DNA from: Fuerstiella sp.
GTDB taxonomy: Bacteria; Planctomycetota; Planctomycetia; Planctomycetales; Planctomycetaceae
DNA length: 54,272 nt
Direction: 5' to 3'
Assembly: GCA_029247265.1 (NCBI GenBank)
Contig: JAQWLN010000204.1
Location: forward strand, 1 to 54,272
The translations under genes were made by a program, and so were the position numbers. This document shows, piece after piece, positions 8,879-17,627 of this stretch (position 1 is the first letter of the stretch; each line of letters opens with the position of its first letter). The notes under the pieces were generated by a model. That model made no database searches. It was given only the letters and a program-made list of their open reading frames with translations, and was not told the DNA's origin.

Positions 8879-10488
8879 GCGGAAAACCATTTGCCAGCGA
8901 GGACACGATCATTTGCACGACGCATGCAAGGAATCCAAATCGCATCAGCGACACGTACTGCGTAAAGACAACCAGGCCAATTGGCAGCAGCCCGATTGCA
9001 GGATGGGATCCCGACGACGAAACCAAAAAGACGATCAGCACCGTATGCCAGGTAAGAGCGGCCCGTCGGTCAGGAATACAAAACCTGCAAATCTGGTCGC
9101 TCCGCGTCGGTCGCCACGGCCGGAACGTATGTTCTTCCATGCCAGGACACTACCGCCGATGATGACAAGGAACTTCAGCCCGTACCAGATGCGTTCGCCC
9201 ATGTTCTCTGACTGTACGGTCGACTGTGCTTTAAAGCGGCTCTCTGAGAAAATCTCAAAATACACCGGCCTGCCACGATATGCCGCGGCCTGGACAATGA
9301 TCTGTTCGCCCTGCCACACCCGGACCGCATCGTACGCATCCGGCGGCGTTCGAATTTGAATGGGAACAACGGTCAGCACAGTCGCGGAAGCGTTAGGTTC
9401 CACATCAGTGGACTCGCCCTCGCCACGAGCAAGATAGACACGAGTTCTCTGTTGTGAAAACCACTCTTCCCACGGCAAATTCGACGAATCCTCCACCACT
9501 GTATTTTCAGCGGCTGTCTGCGGTGCGCCGGCCCGAAAAAATCGAAGTTTCCCCTGCGCATCCAGCCGGAGGCCCAGCTCATTCGAAAAATCCCATGGCG
9601 GCAAACGAAAAGTCGGTCGGCCTCGGCTGAATTCCCGGCCGTTCCAGAAACTGTCTACGGCGAATGGAGCCTCACTTCGCTGACGATACCAGAAGTGCAG
9701 GGGGCCACTGTCTGTGTCAAACCCATGGGCCGTATGGAAGGGAGACGTATCGTAGCCGAGGTCGTCTCGCACCAGCGTCTCTGCTTCGTAAGCCAGCACA
9801 GCCGGTTCACGCAGGGTGGCTTGATTCACGACATACGTATCTCCCGCCAGCCAGGTGGCGATCAGCAGGCAGACAGCAGTTCCGATCAGGGCAGCAATCG
9901 CGAACGATGGTTTCAGTCCCGCTGCAGCACACCTCGGTCATGAGCGGCAGCAAGGCCGGAGCAGAGTTGCTGGGCAATTTCAACACCCTTGGCCTGCGGC
10001 AACCGACCAATCCGCCTGAGCAGATCCTTTAGGTCCTCACCGTTGATGTATTCCATCGATAGAAAATACTGGCCATCGACCTCGCCAATGTCATAAACGC
10101 GACACACGTTGGGGTGCGAAACCTGCCGGGAAAGCCGAACCTCATTATGAAAGAACTCCAGCCGCTGCGGGTCCGCAGACAATTCCTGAGGCAGAAACTT
10201 CAGTGCAACTGTATGTCCAAGCTTCAGATCATCAGCCCGATAGACTTCTCCCATGCCCCCCTTGCCAACCAACGACACAATGCGGTAGCGGTCTGCGAAT
10301 TTCGCCCCTGGCACAAATCTGCCATGGTCCGCGCTACTGGAAAAAGCCGACAGCAGGCGTCCTTCAGAGGATTCGGCGGCGCTTTGAGTGACTGTCTCTT
10401 CATATTCAGGCCTGAGCGCAGACCCGCACTCCGAACAGAACCTGTTCGATTCAGTTTGTTTGCAGGAACACGACGGGCAGGAAACCAT
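8727..10488 (-). pseudogene. Zinc-ribbon Ser/Thr kinase with membrane domain, decayed by deletions
   Basis: Three pieces on the minus strand. Piece one (10488-9913) has a zinc ribbon (CPSCSC ... CSECG), a P-loop VGKGGMGEVY, VALKF, the alpha-C region and helix E, ending at GVLQRD followed by TGA, exactly where HRDLKP is expected. Piece two (about 9920-9075, other frame) starts GLKPSFAIAALIG, a membrane helix, and holds the ligand-like region of this family. Piece three (about 9100-8780, again shifted) has helices ending [13 protein letters not shown] ... ALYGF, the usual C-terminal end. The catalytic loop, activation segment and several membrane helices are absent, so at least two internal deletions occurred. 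It follows the sulfatase gene on the same strand by about 80 bases. Confidence 0.8.
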
Positions 10489-10569
10489 AACGATCACAGT
10501 CTAGCGGCAGTTTCCTCGGATGTCGTGCCATCTCAATGAGCCCACGCATTCGTAAGGACGCCGCCAGCT

Positions 10570-12048
10570 CTATCGGCCTTCCGATGCAGCCCTGGCTTCG
10601 ACCTGGACAAGATGCTCGCGCATGGCATCCACGGTATCGGCATGTTGCTTGACGTTTACGAGATTCTTCTGCTCGGTCGGATCCTTCTGCAGATCGTAGA
10701 GTTCCTCTCCCGCTGGCCACTTCGTGTAACGCCACCGACTGGTACGAATCGCCCTGCCGAGTGCACTGCCGCGACTGACGACGGTGTAAGCAAATTGCTT
10801 GCCAGCTGCCGTCGCGTCGTTAAGCATCGGCACCAGACTTCGCCCCTGCACATCATCGGGCGGAGTCACGTTGCACAACTCAGCCAGCGTGGGGAACAGG
10901 TCCACCAGTTCCACAAGCCCTTCGCTGGATGACCCGGCGACTGTCTGTCCCGTCTTCGATATTGAGGGAACTCGGACCACCAGAGGCACTCGGTCGCAGA
11001 CCTCAAACAACGTGACTTTGCCCCACATGAAGTGCTCACCAAGCTGATATCCATGGTCCGATGTCAGAACAACGATCGTGTCGTCCCAGTGCCCTGTGCG
11101 TTTCAGGGCATCAAACAGCAGGCCGATCTGTGCATCAATGAACGAGATACAGGCGTGATAGGCCTGCATATAATCACGACGAAGAGCATCGTTTTCGACA
11201 CCAAACTCAAAGCCAAATCCTTCGTACCTTTTGACCATCGCAATTCTTGGCGCCTGTTGCCAGAACTCTGGCACGGCAGGCTTAAACCTCAGGCTGGCGG
11301 GCGGATACATATCGAAGTATTTGGCTGGTGCGAGAAACGGAACATGAGGTTTCTGAATGCCACATGCCATGAAAAACGGTTGTTCGCCGTTAGATTTGTT
11401 TTCCAGCCACGAAACAATCTGTCGAGCATTTCTGCCATCCTTGTGCTGGTCATCTCGCAGACCACTGGGACCGTAGCCTGGCTGCTGGCCACGTGTCTGC
11501 GTTGCGATCGTGGCATACTTCTGTCGCCAGAGCCGACGGGCCCTGCCCTGCTCCACGGATCCGTGTTCAGTTTCGAATTTCTCGCGGATCGGCGTCACCA
11601 GCGGCATTTCATCGTTTTCAAAACGCAGCACTTCGTTCCATGCCACCTTGCCCGGATCCGCGCCGGGATTGTGAAACACCTTGCCGACGGCCCCCGTCCA
11701 GTAACCGGACTCTTTGAACCGCTGCGGCATCGACACCGTACCTGGGCGTACATCGCGGATATCGGATTTATTGTCCAGGATTCCGGTCGACTGAGGATAT
11801 AGACCGTGCAGAAAAGATGCTCGCGATGGGCCGCACACAGGATACTGACAATACGCACGACGGAACGTCATTCCTTCTTCTGCCAGATGGTCAAATGCAG
11901 GCGTCTTGATGCGCGAATAGCCGGACGTCGAAACGTGAGTGTTCAGGTCATCACAGACGATGAACAGCACATTCGGCTTTGCATTCTCACACTGCGCTGC
12001 AGGGATAAACGCAAATGAGAACAGTACAGCCAGTAGGATTCGTTGCAT
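10570..12048 (-). CDS. Secreted sulfatase, iduronate-2-sulfatase-like
   Basis: A 492-residue arylsulfatase-family enzyme with a signal peptide (residues 1-19). Metal ligands Asp33 and Asp34 lie in VLFIVCDDLN; Cys72 in VCGPSRASFLHG is the residue converted to formylglycine; the later TSDHGYQLGEH supplies the Asp-His pair. NTHV after the first aspartates and the CQYPVCGPSR context resemble iduronate-2-sulfatase-like and choline-sulfatase-like members. It should hydrolyse sulfate esters of polysaccharides in the periplasm; the sugar is not predictable. The start at 12048 directly precedes the signal peptide, whereas the longer frame from 12120 does not. An activating enzyme (FGE) is not in the window. 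The next gene on the strand, GH71/99-like, suggests a glycan-degradation group. Confidence 0.93.
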   Translation of the reverse strand: MQRILLAVLFSFAFIPAAQCENAKPNVLFIVCDDLNTHVSTSGYSRIKTPAFDHLAEEGMTFRRAYCQYPVCGPSRASFLHGLYPQSTGILDNKSDIRDVRPGTVSMPQRFKESGYWTGAVGKVFHNPGADPGKVAWNEVLRFENDEMPLVTPIREKFETEHGSVEQGRARRLWRQKYATIATQTRGQQPGYGPSGLRDDQHKDGRNARQIVSWLENKSNGEQPFFMACGIQKPHVPFLAPAKYFDMYPPASLRFKPAVPEFWQQAPRIAMVKRYEGFGFEFGVENDALRRDYMQAYHACISFIDAQIGLLFDALKRTGHWDDTIVVLTSDHGYQLGEHFMWGKVTLFEVCDRVPLVVRVPSISKTGQTVAGSSSEGLVELVDLFPTLAELCNVTPPDDVQGRSLVPMLNDATAAGKQFAYTVVSRGSALGRAIRTSRWRYTKWPAGEELYDLQKDPTEQKNLVNVKQHADTVDAMREHLVQVEARAASEGR

Positions 12049-12190
12049 GATTTTTGACGTGATGAGACGTGTGAAATTCGTAAAAGTCAACAGCGTTTCA
12101 CGCTGACATTGTGGCCGCAAAGAACGGTTTTCGATTGCAGTTTCGTGACTCCCACGAGCCAGTATCGTCTACGACAAGAAGCAAACTGCT

Positions 12191-13447
12191 CTAAGGCAGA
12201 GGGGAAGTGACAGAAACTTCCCCGCGGAGCAGTCGTCCCGCCTGCCCGACAAGTTTGAGATAGTAATCGCTCGGCAGACCTTCGTATGCAAGAAACTGAA
12301 TTCCTTGACCGACTGGCGGCTGATCAGTGCACTTGAGGATTGCTGTTCCTTCGTCGACCTCATCGAACATCGCAACGTAGATCATTTCGCAATCGGCGCG
12401 CTTTGCACCCACAATCTGAGACCAGAGAAACCGCCCCTTCAGCCTTGGAATGTCATCGATGCGTCCACCCGTGAGGTTGTGCCAGCTGAAGCCGGGGAAG
12501 ACAACAGGCAGAAATCCGAGACCGTGATGGGCACACCATTCGCGGTCAGGTTGCCAGATGTCCGCAGCATGTCGGGTGGCTTCTCCTGAAGTCCGATAAC
12601 GCCCTATCGACCACGGACTCACAATGTCCGCGTGCTTAAGAACGGCGTGCAACATAGCGTCGTCGGTTGCGTCCCGGCGACCTTCGCGCCAAAACGAGGG
12701 AACTCCCAGCATCACAGTGCACCCCTCCGATTTCAGCCACTTCACAAGCTCAAAGCATTCGCCCAGAGCGTACCTGCGGTCATCATCGAAACCGACGCCC
12801 CAGACAGCGACCACCGGGCCTCCATCATGATGCAGGTATGTCGGATCACTGGAGACATTCATTTTTTCCTGCAGCATGGTCCAGTCTGACCGGACGCGTT
12901 CAACCTGTCCGGCGCGAAGTCCAGACAGATCATACATCACAGCCAACACACGCCCGGATTTTGCAGCCCCTTCACGCGCATGCAACAGCACGTTGTTCTT
13001 ATGGCGCAGAGAATCCGGGTCTTTCAACCCATTGGCAAAGCGCTGCATAAACACGCCATCAATTCCGTAGTGTCGCATCCATTGAAAATGACGCAGAACC
13101 GTTTTTCTATTTCCACTGCTGAACACTTCTGCTGTCGTTCCGTCGGCGTGCGTGAACCCTGTCGCATACCGCTCGTCAGCCTCAAGTTCCGAAACATCAG
13201 GCCACAGGTCGACTGTCACATTGCCGGGACGGACGGGTTTGTTTCGATTCCTCGCCCAGTGCGTCCAGCCAAGATCCGCGCCGTCTCCTTCGCAGTTGAA
13301 CCAGCCCTGGTACCCACACATCACCTTGCCGGTCAGAGTGCTGTTGTCGACAACCATGTTCGTTGCCCGGGTTGCGTCAGCCGCAGCTGCAGCTGCAGTA
13401 GCGCACAGAAACCAGAAAGCAAATGCAACTCGCCGCGCGATTATCAT
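12191..13447 (-). CDS. Secreted GH71/GH99-like glycoside hydrolase
   Basis: A 418-residue protein with an Ala-rich signal peptide (residues 1-23, FWFLCATAAAAAADA). The mature part opens with KVMCGYQGWFNCEGDG and continues with FQWMRHYGIDGVFMQRF, ADIVSPWSIGRY and GFSWHNL, the layout of the GH71/99-like (xylosidase/arabinosidase-like) TIM-barrel proteins of planctomycetes and Bacteroidetes. GH99 members are endo-acting mannosidases; catalytic residues here were not pinned down. It lies upstream of the sulfatase on the same strand (about 140-base gap). The start at 13447 is directly followed by the signal peptide. Confidence 0.82.
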   Translation of the reverse strand: MIIARRVAFAFWFLCATAAAAAADATRATNMVVDNSTLTGKVMCGYQGWFNCEGDGADLGWTHWARNRNKPVRPGNVTVDLWPDVSELEADERYATGFTHADGTTAEVFSSGNRKTVLRHFQWMRHYGIDGVFMQRFANGLKDPDSLRHKNNVLLHAREGAAKSGRVLAVMYDLSGLRAGQVERVRSDWTMLQEKMNVSSDPTYLHHDGGPVVAVWGVGFDDDRRYALGECFELVKWLKSEGCTVMLGVPSFWREGRRDATDDAMLHAVLKHADIVSPWSIGRYRTSGEATRHAADIWQPDREWCAHHGLGFLPVVFPGFSWHNLTGGRIDDIPRLKGRFLWSQIVGAKRADCEMIYVAMFDEVDEGTAILKCTDQPPVGQGIQFLAYEGLPSDYYLKLVGQAGRLLRGEVSVTSPLP

Positions 13448-13672
13448 ATGTTTCTCACTGAACGGATTCTAAGGATGTGCACGGTCGCTGCACCTTCGAG
13501 TCTTCTGCTGTGGTTGTTCGATCCCCCCACTATTGTGCGTACATTTTCGTTGTTGCGGTGCTGCCGAAGAACGCCGCGCGGGGTACACAATAACGTGACA
13601 GGCGGCATTCGGCACGCATGCGGAGACCGCTTCATCAGGGAAACAAACGCAGCTTCGGCAATCCACCTGGTG

Positions 13673-15052
13673 TCACAGCAGCTCCCGAATCGGCTTGCCA
13701 AACGGAATCAGCGGTACAGGACGGCCGCTGTTATCAAGCGTCGTCTTCGTGTGGTCAATCCCCAGATGTCTGAAGACCGTGGCCAGCAGATCGTTGGGGT
13801 CGAGTGGCCGGTCCTGGGGGCGTTCACCTTTCGATGTTGTCGATCCGATGACCTGTCCGGTCTGCATTCGACCGCCGGAAACTAACACCGACATGGCAGC
13901 CGGATAATGATCACGTCCTGGCTGCAGAATTTTAGACTGAGTGCCCTTCTGTGGATTAACCCTTGGCGTCCGTCCGAATTCGCCAGTGACGATCACCATC
14001 ACTTTTTTGTCCAGCCCACGTTCGTAGATGTCCTCAATCAGCGCCGCAATCGCGCGGTCGAACACCGGCAGGCGGGCACGCGCATCGTCATACAGATGAC
14101 CGTTGACGGCGTGAATGTCCCAGTTGCCGATGCCACCTGGAATCCCGGGGTTCTGCATCTGCATTGTCACAAAACTGGTGCCCGCTTCCACCAGTCGCCG
14201 AGCCAGCAAAGCGCGCTGCCCCCACTTGTGCCGCCCGTATCGGTCGCGGACTTCATCACTTTCCTGAGTAATGTCAAACGCCTCGCGGGCCCGATCACTT
14301 GTCAGCAGTTCCACGGCCTGCTGGTTGTACTTGTCGATGGAATCCATCACGCCCGACTGATCGATGTTTCGCCTGATGCCGTCAAACGCAGTCAATAGTG
14401 TGTTGCGATCATCCAGGCGGTCTCGCATGTTTTCTGCCAGCGACAGGTTGTTCACCTTGAAGTTTGCAGCATTGGGATCGGCTCCCACGACAAACGGCAA
14501 ATAGGCTGGTCCCAGTTCCGCCGCTCCTCCGCCATAAACATTCGCAGCACTGCCGACATAACGAGGCATAGCTGGATCACGTTTCCCTTCCAGCATCTTC
14601 GAGACCACAGGTCCCAGACACGGAAACTGTGCCAGCGGATCGAGCGGACGCAGAGGATTGTATCCCGACAGAAAACGCCCGGCCCCGCCGGCATGATTGG
14701 CAAAGCCGTGTGAGATCGACCGGATGATGTTGAACTTGTCAGCGACCTTCGCATGCAACGGCAACAGTTCACAAACATCCATGCCCGGAACGACCGTCGA
14801 GATCGGCAGCAACTCACCCCGATATTCGATCGGAGCGTCCGGCTTCATGTCATATGTCTCCATATGACTGGGTCCACCCTGCAGCCAGATCAGAATCACA
14901 GACGTGTCAGACACCGGCTGGCCGTCCGACTTCGCCTGGGCACGGGCTTTGACCATGTCGCTTAGCGTCAATCCACCCAGCAGTAACGACCCGGATTCAA
15001 GAAAAGATCGGCGACCGACAGGTCGTCGACGACGCTGACGTTGAGTGTCCAT
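13673..15052 (-). CDS. DUF1501 protein, Tat-exported
   Basis: A full-length, roughly 460-residue DUF1501 family protein (sulfatase/phosphatase-like fold, function unknown). The twin-arginine leader VGRRSFLESGSLLLGG is followed by the usual ILIWLQGGPSHMETYDMKPDAP, then RSISHGFANHAGGAGRFLSGY, and near the end VMIVTGEFGRTPRVN with GGRMQTGQVIGSTTSKGERP. All typical signature blocks are present. ATG 15052 is preferred to the GTG at 15061 because AGGTG lies about seven bases upstream. DUF1501 genes normally sit beside a DUF1549/DUF1553 gene; none is adjacent here. A strong hairpin lies 50-85 bases upstream of the start. Confidence 0.93.
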   Translation of the reverse strand: MDTQRQRRRRPVGRRSFLESGSLLLGGLTLSDMVKARAQAKSDGQPVSDTSVILIWLQGGPSHMETYDMKPDAPIEYRGELLPISTVVPGMDVCELLPLHAKVADKFNIIRSISHGFANHAGGAGRFLSGYNPLRPLDPLAQFPCLGPVVSKMLEGKRDPAMPRYVGSAANVYGGGAAELGPAYLPFVVGADPNAANFKVNNLSLAENMRDRLDDRNTLLTAFDGIRRNIDQSGVMDSIDKYNQQAVELLTSDRAREAFDITQESDEVRDRYGRHKWGQRALLARRLVEAGTSFVTMQMQNPGIPGGIGNWDIHAVNGHLYDDARARLPVFDRAIAALIEDIYERGLDKKVMVIVTGEFGRTPRVNPQKGTQSKILQPGRDHYPAAMSVLVSGGRMQTGQVIGSTTSKGERPQDRPLDPNDLLATVFRHLGIDHTKTTLDNSGRPVPLIPFGKPIRELL

Positions 15053-15101
15053 GTCTGGCACCTGGAGTGCTTATACGGAGGAAGGAATTTGTGCAGGAGG
15101 G

Positions 15102-15135
15102 CATACATGGCAATCATGTGGGATTGCCATGTATG
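15102..15135. promoter_or_regulatory. 14-bp perfect hairpin upstream of the DUF1501 gene
   Basis: CATACATGGCAATC (15102-15115) and its exact complement (15122-15135) flank a six-base loop. It lies between the cyclophilin gene and the DUF1501 gene, both on the minus strand. No T-tract follows on either strand, so a 5'-UTR structure or operator is likelier than an intrinsic terminator. Just beyond, GTGAAACGCGG near 15222 and CCGCGTTTCAC near 15272 form an 11-bp inverted repeat right after the cyclophilin stop. Confidence 0.5.
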
Positions 15136-15288
15136 AAGTGTACACCGTTTTCGTGCTACCAGCACAGTTTTTCGTCGGCCGCACCTGACTGGCGTCCGAA
15201 TCCGTTCGATTCGCAGGCCGCGTGAAACGCGGTACCAAACATATATATTTCTATCACCACACCCTTTAACCGCCGCGTTTCACTCGTC

Positions 15289-16401
15289 CTACTGGACTTT
15301 GGTGGGCTTGTACTCGTGGTTACGTTTACGGACGACTTCTGCTTTCGCAATCTGATCAGGCTCGGGCTGTCCACCTTGCTGAGGATTGCGGCGCTGCAGT
15401 ACCGGTAAAACTTCTAGGCCTTCGATGACCCGGCCGAAGACGGTGTGTCGGCCATCCAGATGTGAGGTCCGTTTAAAGGTCAGAAAGAATTGTGATCCGC
15501 CGGTATCGCGACCGGCATGAGCCATGCTGAGCGAGCCGCGAAAATGTCGGCGATAATTCTCCTGGTGACATTCGCAGGGAATATTATAGCCTGGGCCGCC
15601 GCTGCCGGTTCCGTCCGGACAACCGCCCTGCGCCATGAATCCAGGCAGGACACGATGAAATGTCAGCCCGTCGTAATAACCGGACTCAACTAGGCTGACG
15701 AAGTTTTCAACGGCTTTGGGTGCTTCGTTTTCGTACAGTTCGATCACGACTGTGCCTTTGCTGGTTTCCATCTTCACACGCGGCAGATCTTCGGCTTTTG
15801 CTTCCTGCGTACGTATTTCCTGTTCGCGGGCCCATGCTTTCTTCGCTGTGGGTAAGTCCGCCAAAGCCGCCTGGGCCTGCTGCATAACGCTTCCCGCGGC
15901 TTCTGCCTTCTTCAGATACGTCTCGGCCAGCGAGAAATCATCGATGCAGTAGGCGGCCATACCGGCAAAACTCAGGACAGCAGGTTCCTTGCATTCGTTT
16001 TTGACCAGCATCCGGGCAAGTTCCAATGCACCTTCATATTTGTCCTGCTGCATATCACTCGCGAGCAATCCGACAAGCGCGGTTGTCACACGCTCGTCCT
16101 GATTGGGCTCTGCCTGATACTTCGCGATGGCGGTCTGCCGCAGCCGCGGCAATAACTTTCTGCTCTGCCCCACCAGGACTTCGTATTGTTTTTTCAGTTT
16201 CTCCTGTTCGGCGGCATCGGCAGAGCGATATGACTTGATCAATTCATTCAACTGAGCATCGATCCTGTCCCATGCACCTTGAACTTCATCAAAGCTCTCC
16301 GTGCTGGCATCCGTCGGCTGTTCCTGTGCGTACAGGTCGAAAGTCGCGACGTACGGAGAAACACAGAACAGAAGGATCAGGCAACAGAAAAAGCGAAACA
16401 T
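15289..16401 (-). CDS. Exported cyclophilin-type peptidyl-prolyl isomerase with TPR-like N-terminus
   Basis: A 370-residue protein. Residues 1-25 are a signal peptide (CCLILLFCVSPYVATF). Residues 30-195 are helical, with a charged stretch and TPR-like spacing (YEGALELARMLVKNE ... FSLAETYLKKAEAAG). Residues 210-360 are a cyclophilin domain: GTVVIELYENEAPKAVENF, the catalytic LTFHRVLPGFMAQGG, SMAHAGRDTGGSQFFLT and HLDGRHTVFGRVIEG. Arg, Phe, Met and Gln of the active site are present; the Trp of human cyclophilin A is His here, common in bacterial types. Its role is probably folding of exported proteins. Start chosen at the ATG preceding the signal peptide, with AAGGTG about ten bases upstream. 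Confidence 0.92.
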   Translation of the reverse strand: MFRFFCCLILLFCVSPYVATFDLYAQEQPTDASTESFDEVQGAWDRIDAQLNELIKSYRSADAAEQEKLKKQYEVLVGQSRKLLPRLRQTAIAKYQAEPNQDERVTTALVGLLASDMQQDKYEGALELARMLVKNECKEPAVLSFAGMAAYCIDDFSLAETYLKKAEAAGSVMQQAQAALADLPTAKKAWAREQEIRTQEAKAEDLPRVKMETSKGTVVIELYENEAPKAVENFVSLVESGYYDGLTFHRVLPGFMAQGGCPDGTGSGGPGYNIPCECHQENYRRHFRGSLSMAHAGRDTGGSQFFLTFKRTSHLDGRHTVFGRVIEGLEVLPVLQRRNPQQGGQPEPDQIAKAEVVRKRNHEYKPTKVQ

Positions 16402-16721
16402 CGTGAGGGCACCTTTCCGGGTCCACGTTCAGGAAAACAAAAAGACCTGGCCATGCGATCCAGGAAATGACAACGTAGCGTGTCTCACGGCAGCTTGAAA
16501 GTCTCGGAGAGAAAGGATCCGCCTGACAAGACGCATGAACCCACGATATTGCGACTGAAAGTCCCTCACCAACGAGGCGCTGAGGCACGGCAGTACCTGA
16601 CTGTCGCCGCAGATGCCAACGACGTCAACAACGGAAAACTTTAATTTCGGGGGCCGGGTCGGTATGTTATGCCCGACCGGTACCCGTTGTTTCCATTATC
16701 ACTCCTGCAAGAGATCCCGTT
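16402..16721. other. Divergent intergenic region
   Basis: About 320 bases between the cyclophilin gene and the SGNH hydrolase gene, which point away from each other. No supported gene. An imperfect hairpin built on GGTCGG/CCGACC lies around 16655-16680, in the probable leader of the SGNH gene. Confidence 0.35.
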
Positions 16722-17456
16722 ATGAACCGTCGTTCATTTATTTCCACCGCTGCCGCCAGCGGAGCTGCCGCATGGTTCAGCACCGACCGTGCTTTTTCCA
16801 CCGAAAAAATCTCGTTGAGCGCAGGAGACGTCATCCTGTTTCAGGGTGATTCCATCACAGATTCCGGCCGCAATAAGAAGGATCCGGTTGCCAATGAGGG
16901 CCTGGGGCGCGGATATCCGTCCTTCATCGCAGCTGATCTTCATCGTGATCATGAACAGTTGAAGCTTCAGATTCACAATCGAGGCATTTCGGGTCACAAA
17001 GTACCGGACCTAGCCAAACGCTGGGACAGAGACTGCATCGATATCAAGCCTAGGATTCTCAGCATCCTGATCGGCGTCAACGACATCTGGCACAAGCTGA
17101 ACGGGAACTACGACGGCACTGCAGAGGTGTATCGGGATGGTTTTGCGGCGCTGCTGGAACGAACGAAGAAAAGTCTGCCGGGCACAACACTGGCCATCTG
17201 TGAACCCTTTGTTCTGATGAGCGGAACGGTGAAACAGAACAAGGACAAATGGTTTCCGGAATTCGACACTCGCCGGCAATATGCTCTCGAAGTGTCAGAT
17301 AACGCCGGCGCGATCTGGGTGCCCTTCCAGAAGATGTTCGACGATGCCGTTGCTGCAGGGACCAAACCCGACGATCTGGCCGGAGACGGCGTGCATCCAA
17401 CACAGGCGGGCGCCATGCTGATGGCAGAAACCTGGCGCAAGTCTGTGGGTATTTGA
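16722..17456 (+). CDS. Tat-exported SGNH/GDSL hydrolase
   Basis: A 244-residue lipase/esterase-fold protein. The leader MNRRSFISTAAASGAAAWF is a twin-arginine type signal. Block I is FQGDSIT with nucleophile Ser44, block II the Gly in NRGISGHKV, block III IGVNDIWHKLNG with the Asn, and block V GDGVHP with Asp222 and His225, so the catalytic set is complete. Bacterial relatives deacetylate sugars or act as rhamnogalacturonan acetylesterases; that would suit the glycan-related neighbours, but the substrate is inferred only. Start is fixed by the Tat leader. Confidence 0.93.
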   Translation: MNRRSFISTAAASGAAAWFSTDRAFSTEKISLSAGDVILFQGDSITDSGRNKKDPVANEGLGRGYPSFIAADLHRDHEQLKLQIHNRGISGHKVPDLAKRWDRDCIDIKPRILSILIGVNDIWHKLNGNYDGTAEVYRDGFAALLERTKKSLPGTTLAICEPFVLMSGTVKQNKDKWFPEFDTRRQYALEVSDNAGAIWVPFQKMFDDAVAAGTKPDDLAGDGVHPTQAGAMLMAETWRKSVGI

Positions 17457-17543
17457 TAACCGTTTGCCGCCATCCGCCGGTGTTGTGGACGAGAGCTCAT
17501 TCCGAGCCCCCGGACGCGGTCACTTTCTGAAGAGTTCACGTCT

Positions 17544-17571
17544 GCGTATGATGAAACCTTTCATCATACGC
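17544..17571. terminator. 13-bp palindromic hairpin after the SGNH hydrolase gene
   Basis: GCGTATGATGAAA (17544-17556) and TTTCATCATACGC (17559-17571) are exact complements with only two bases between, so a hairpin would open to a loop of four to six. It lies 88 bases past one stop codon and 57 before the next start. A terminator or an operator both fit; no T-run follows. Confidence 0.45.
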
Positions 17572-17627
17572 GATTCGCACCGTCGACACCGCTGCCTTTC
17601 AGCTTCCTGCAACGTAAAGCCTATCCG

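Noticed and set aside
11032-11802. 256-codon plus-strand open frame
   Set aside because: It is antisense to the sulfatase gene and has no family features.
12980-13885. 301-codon plus-strand open frame
   Set aside because: It lies antisense to the GH71/99-like gene and the DUF1501 gene, which both have clear homology and signal peptides; its product shows no family pattern.
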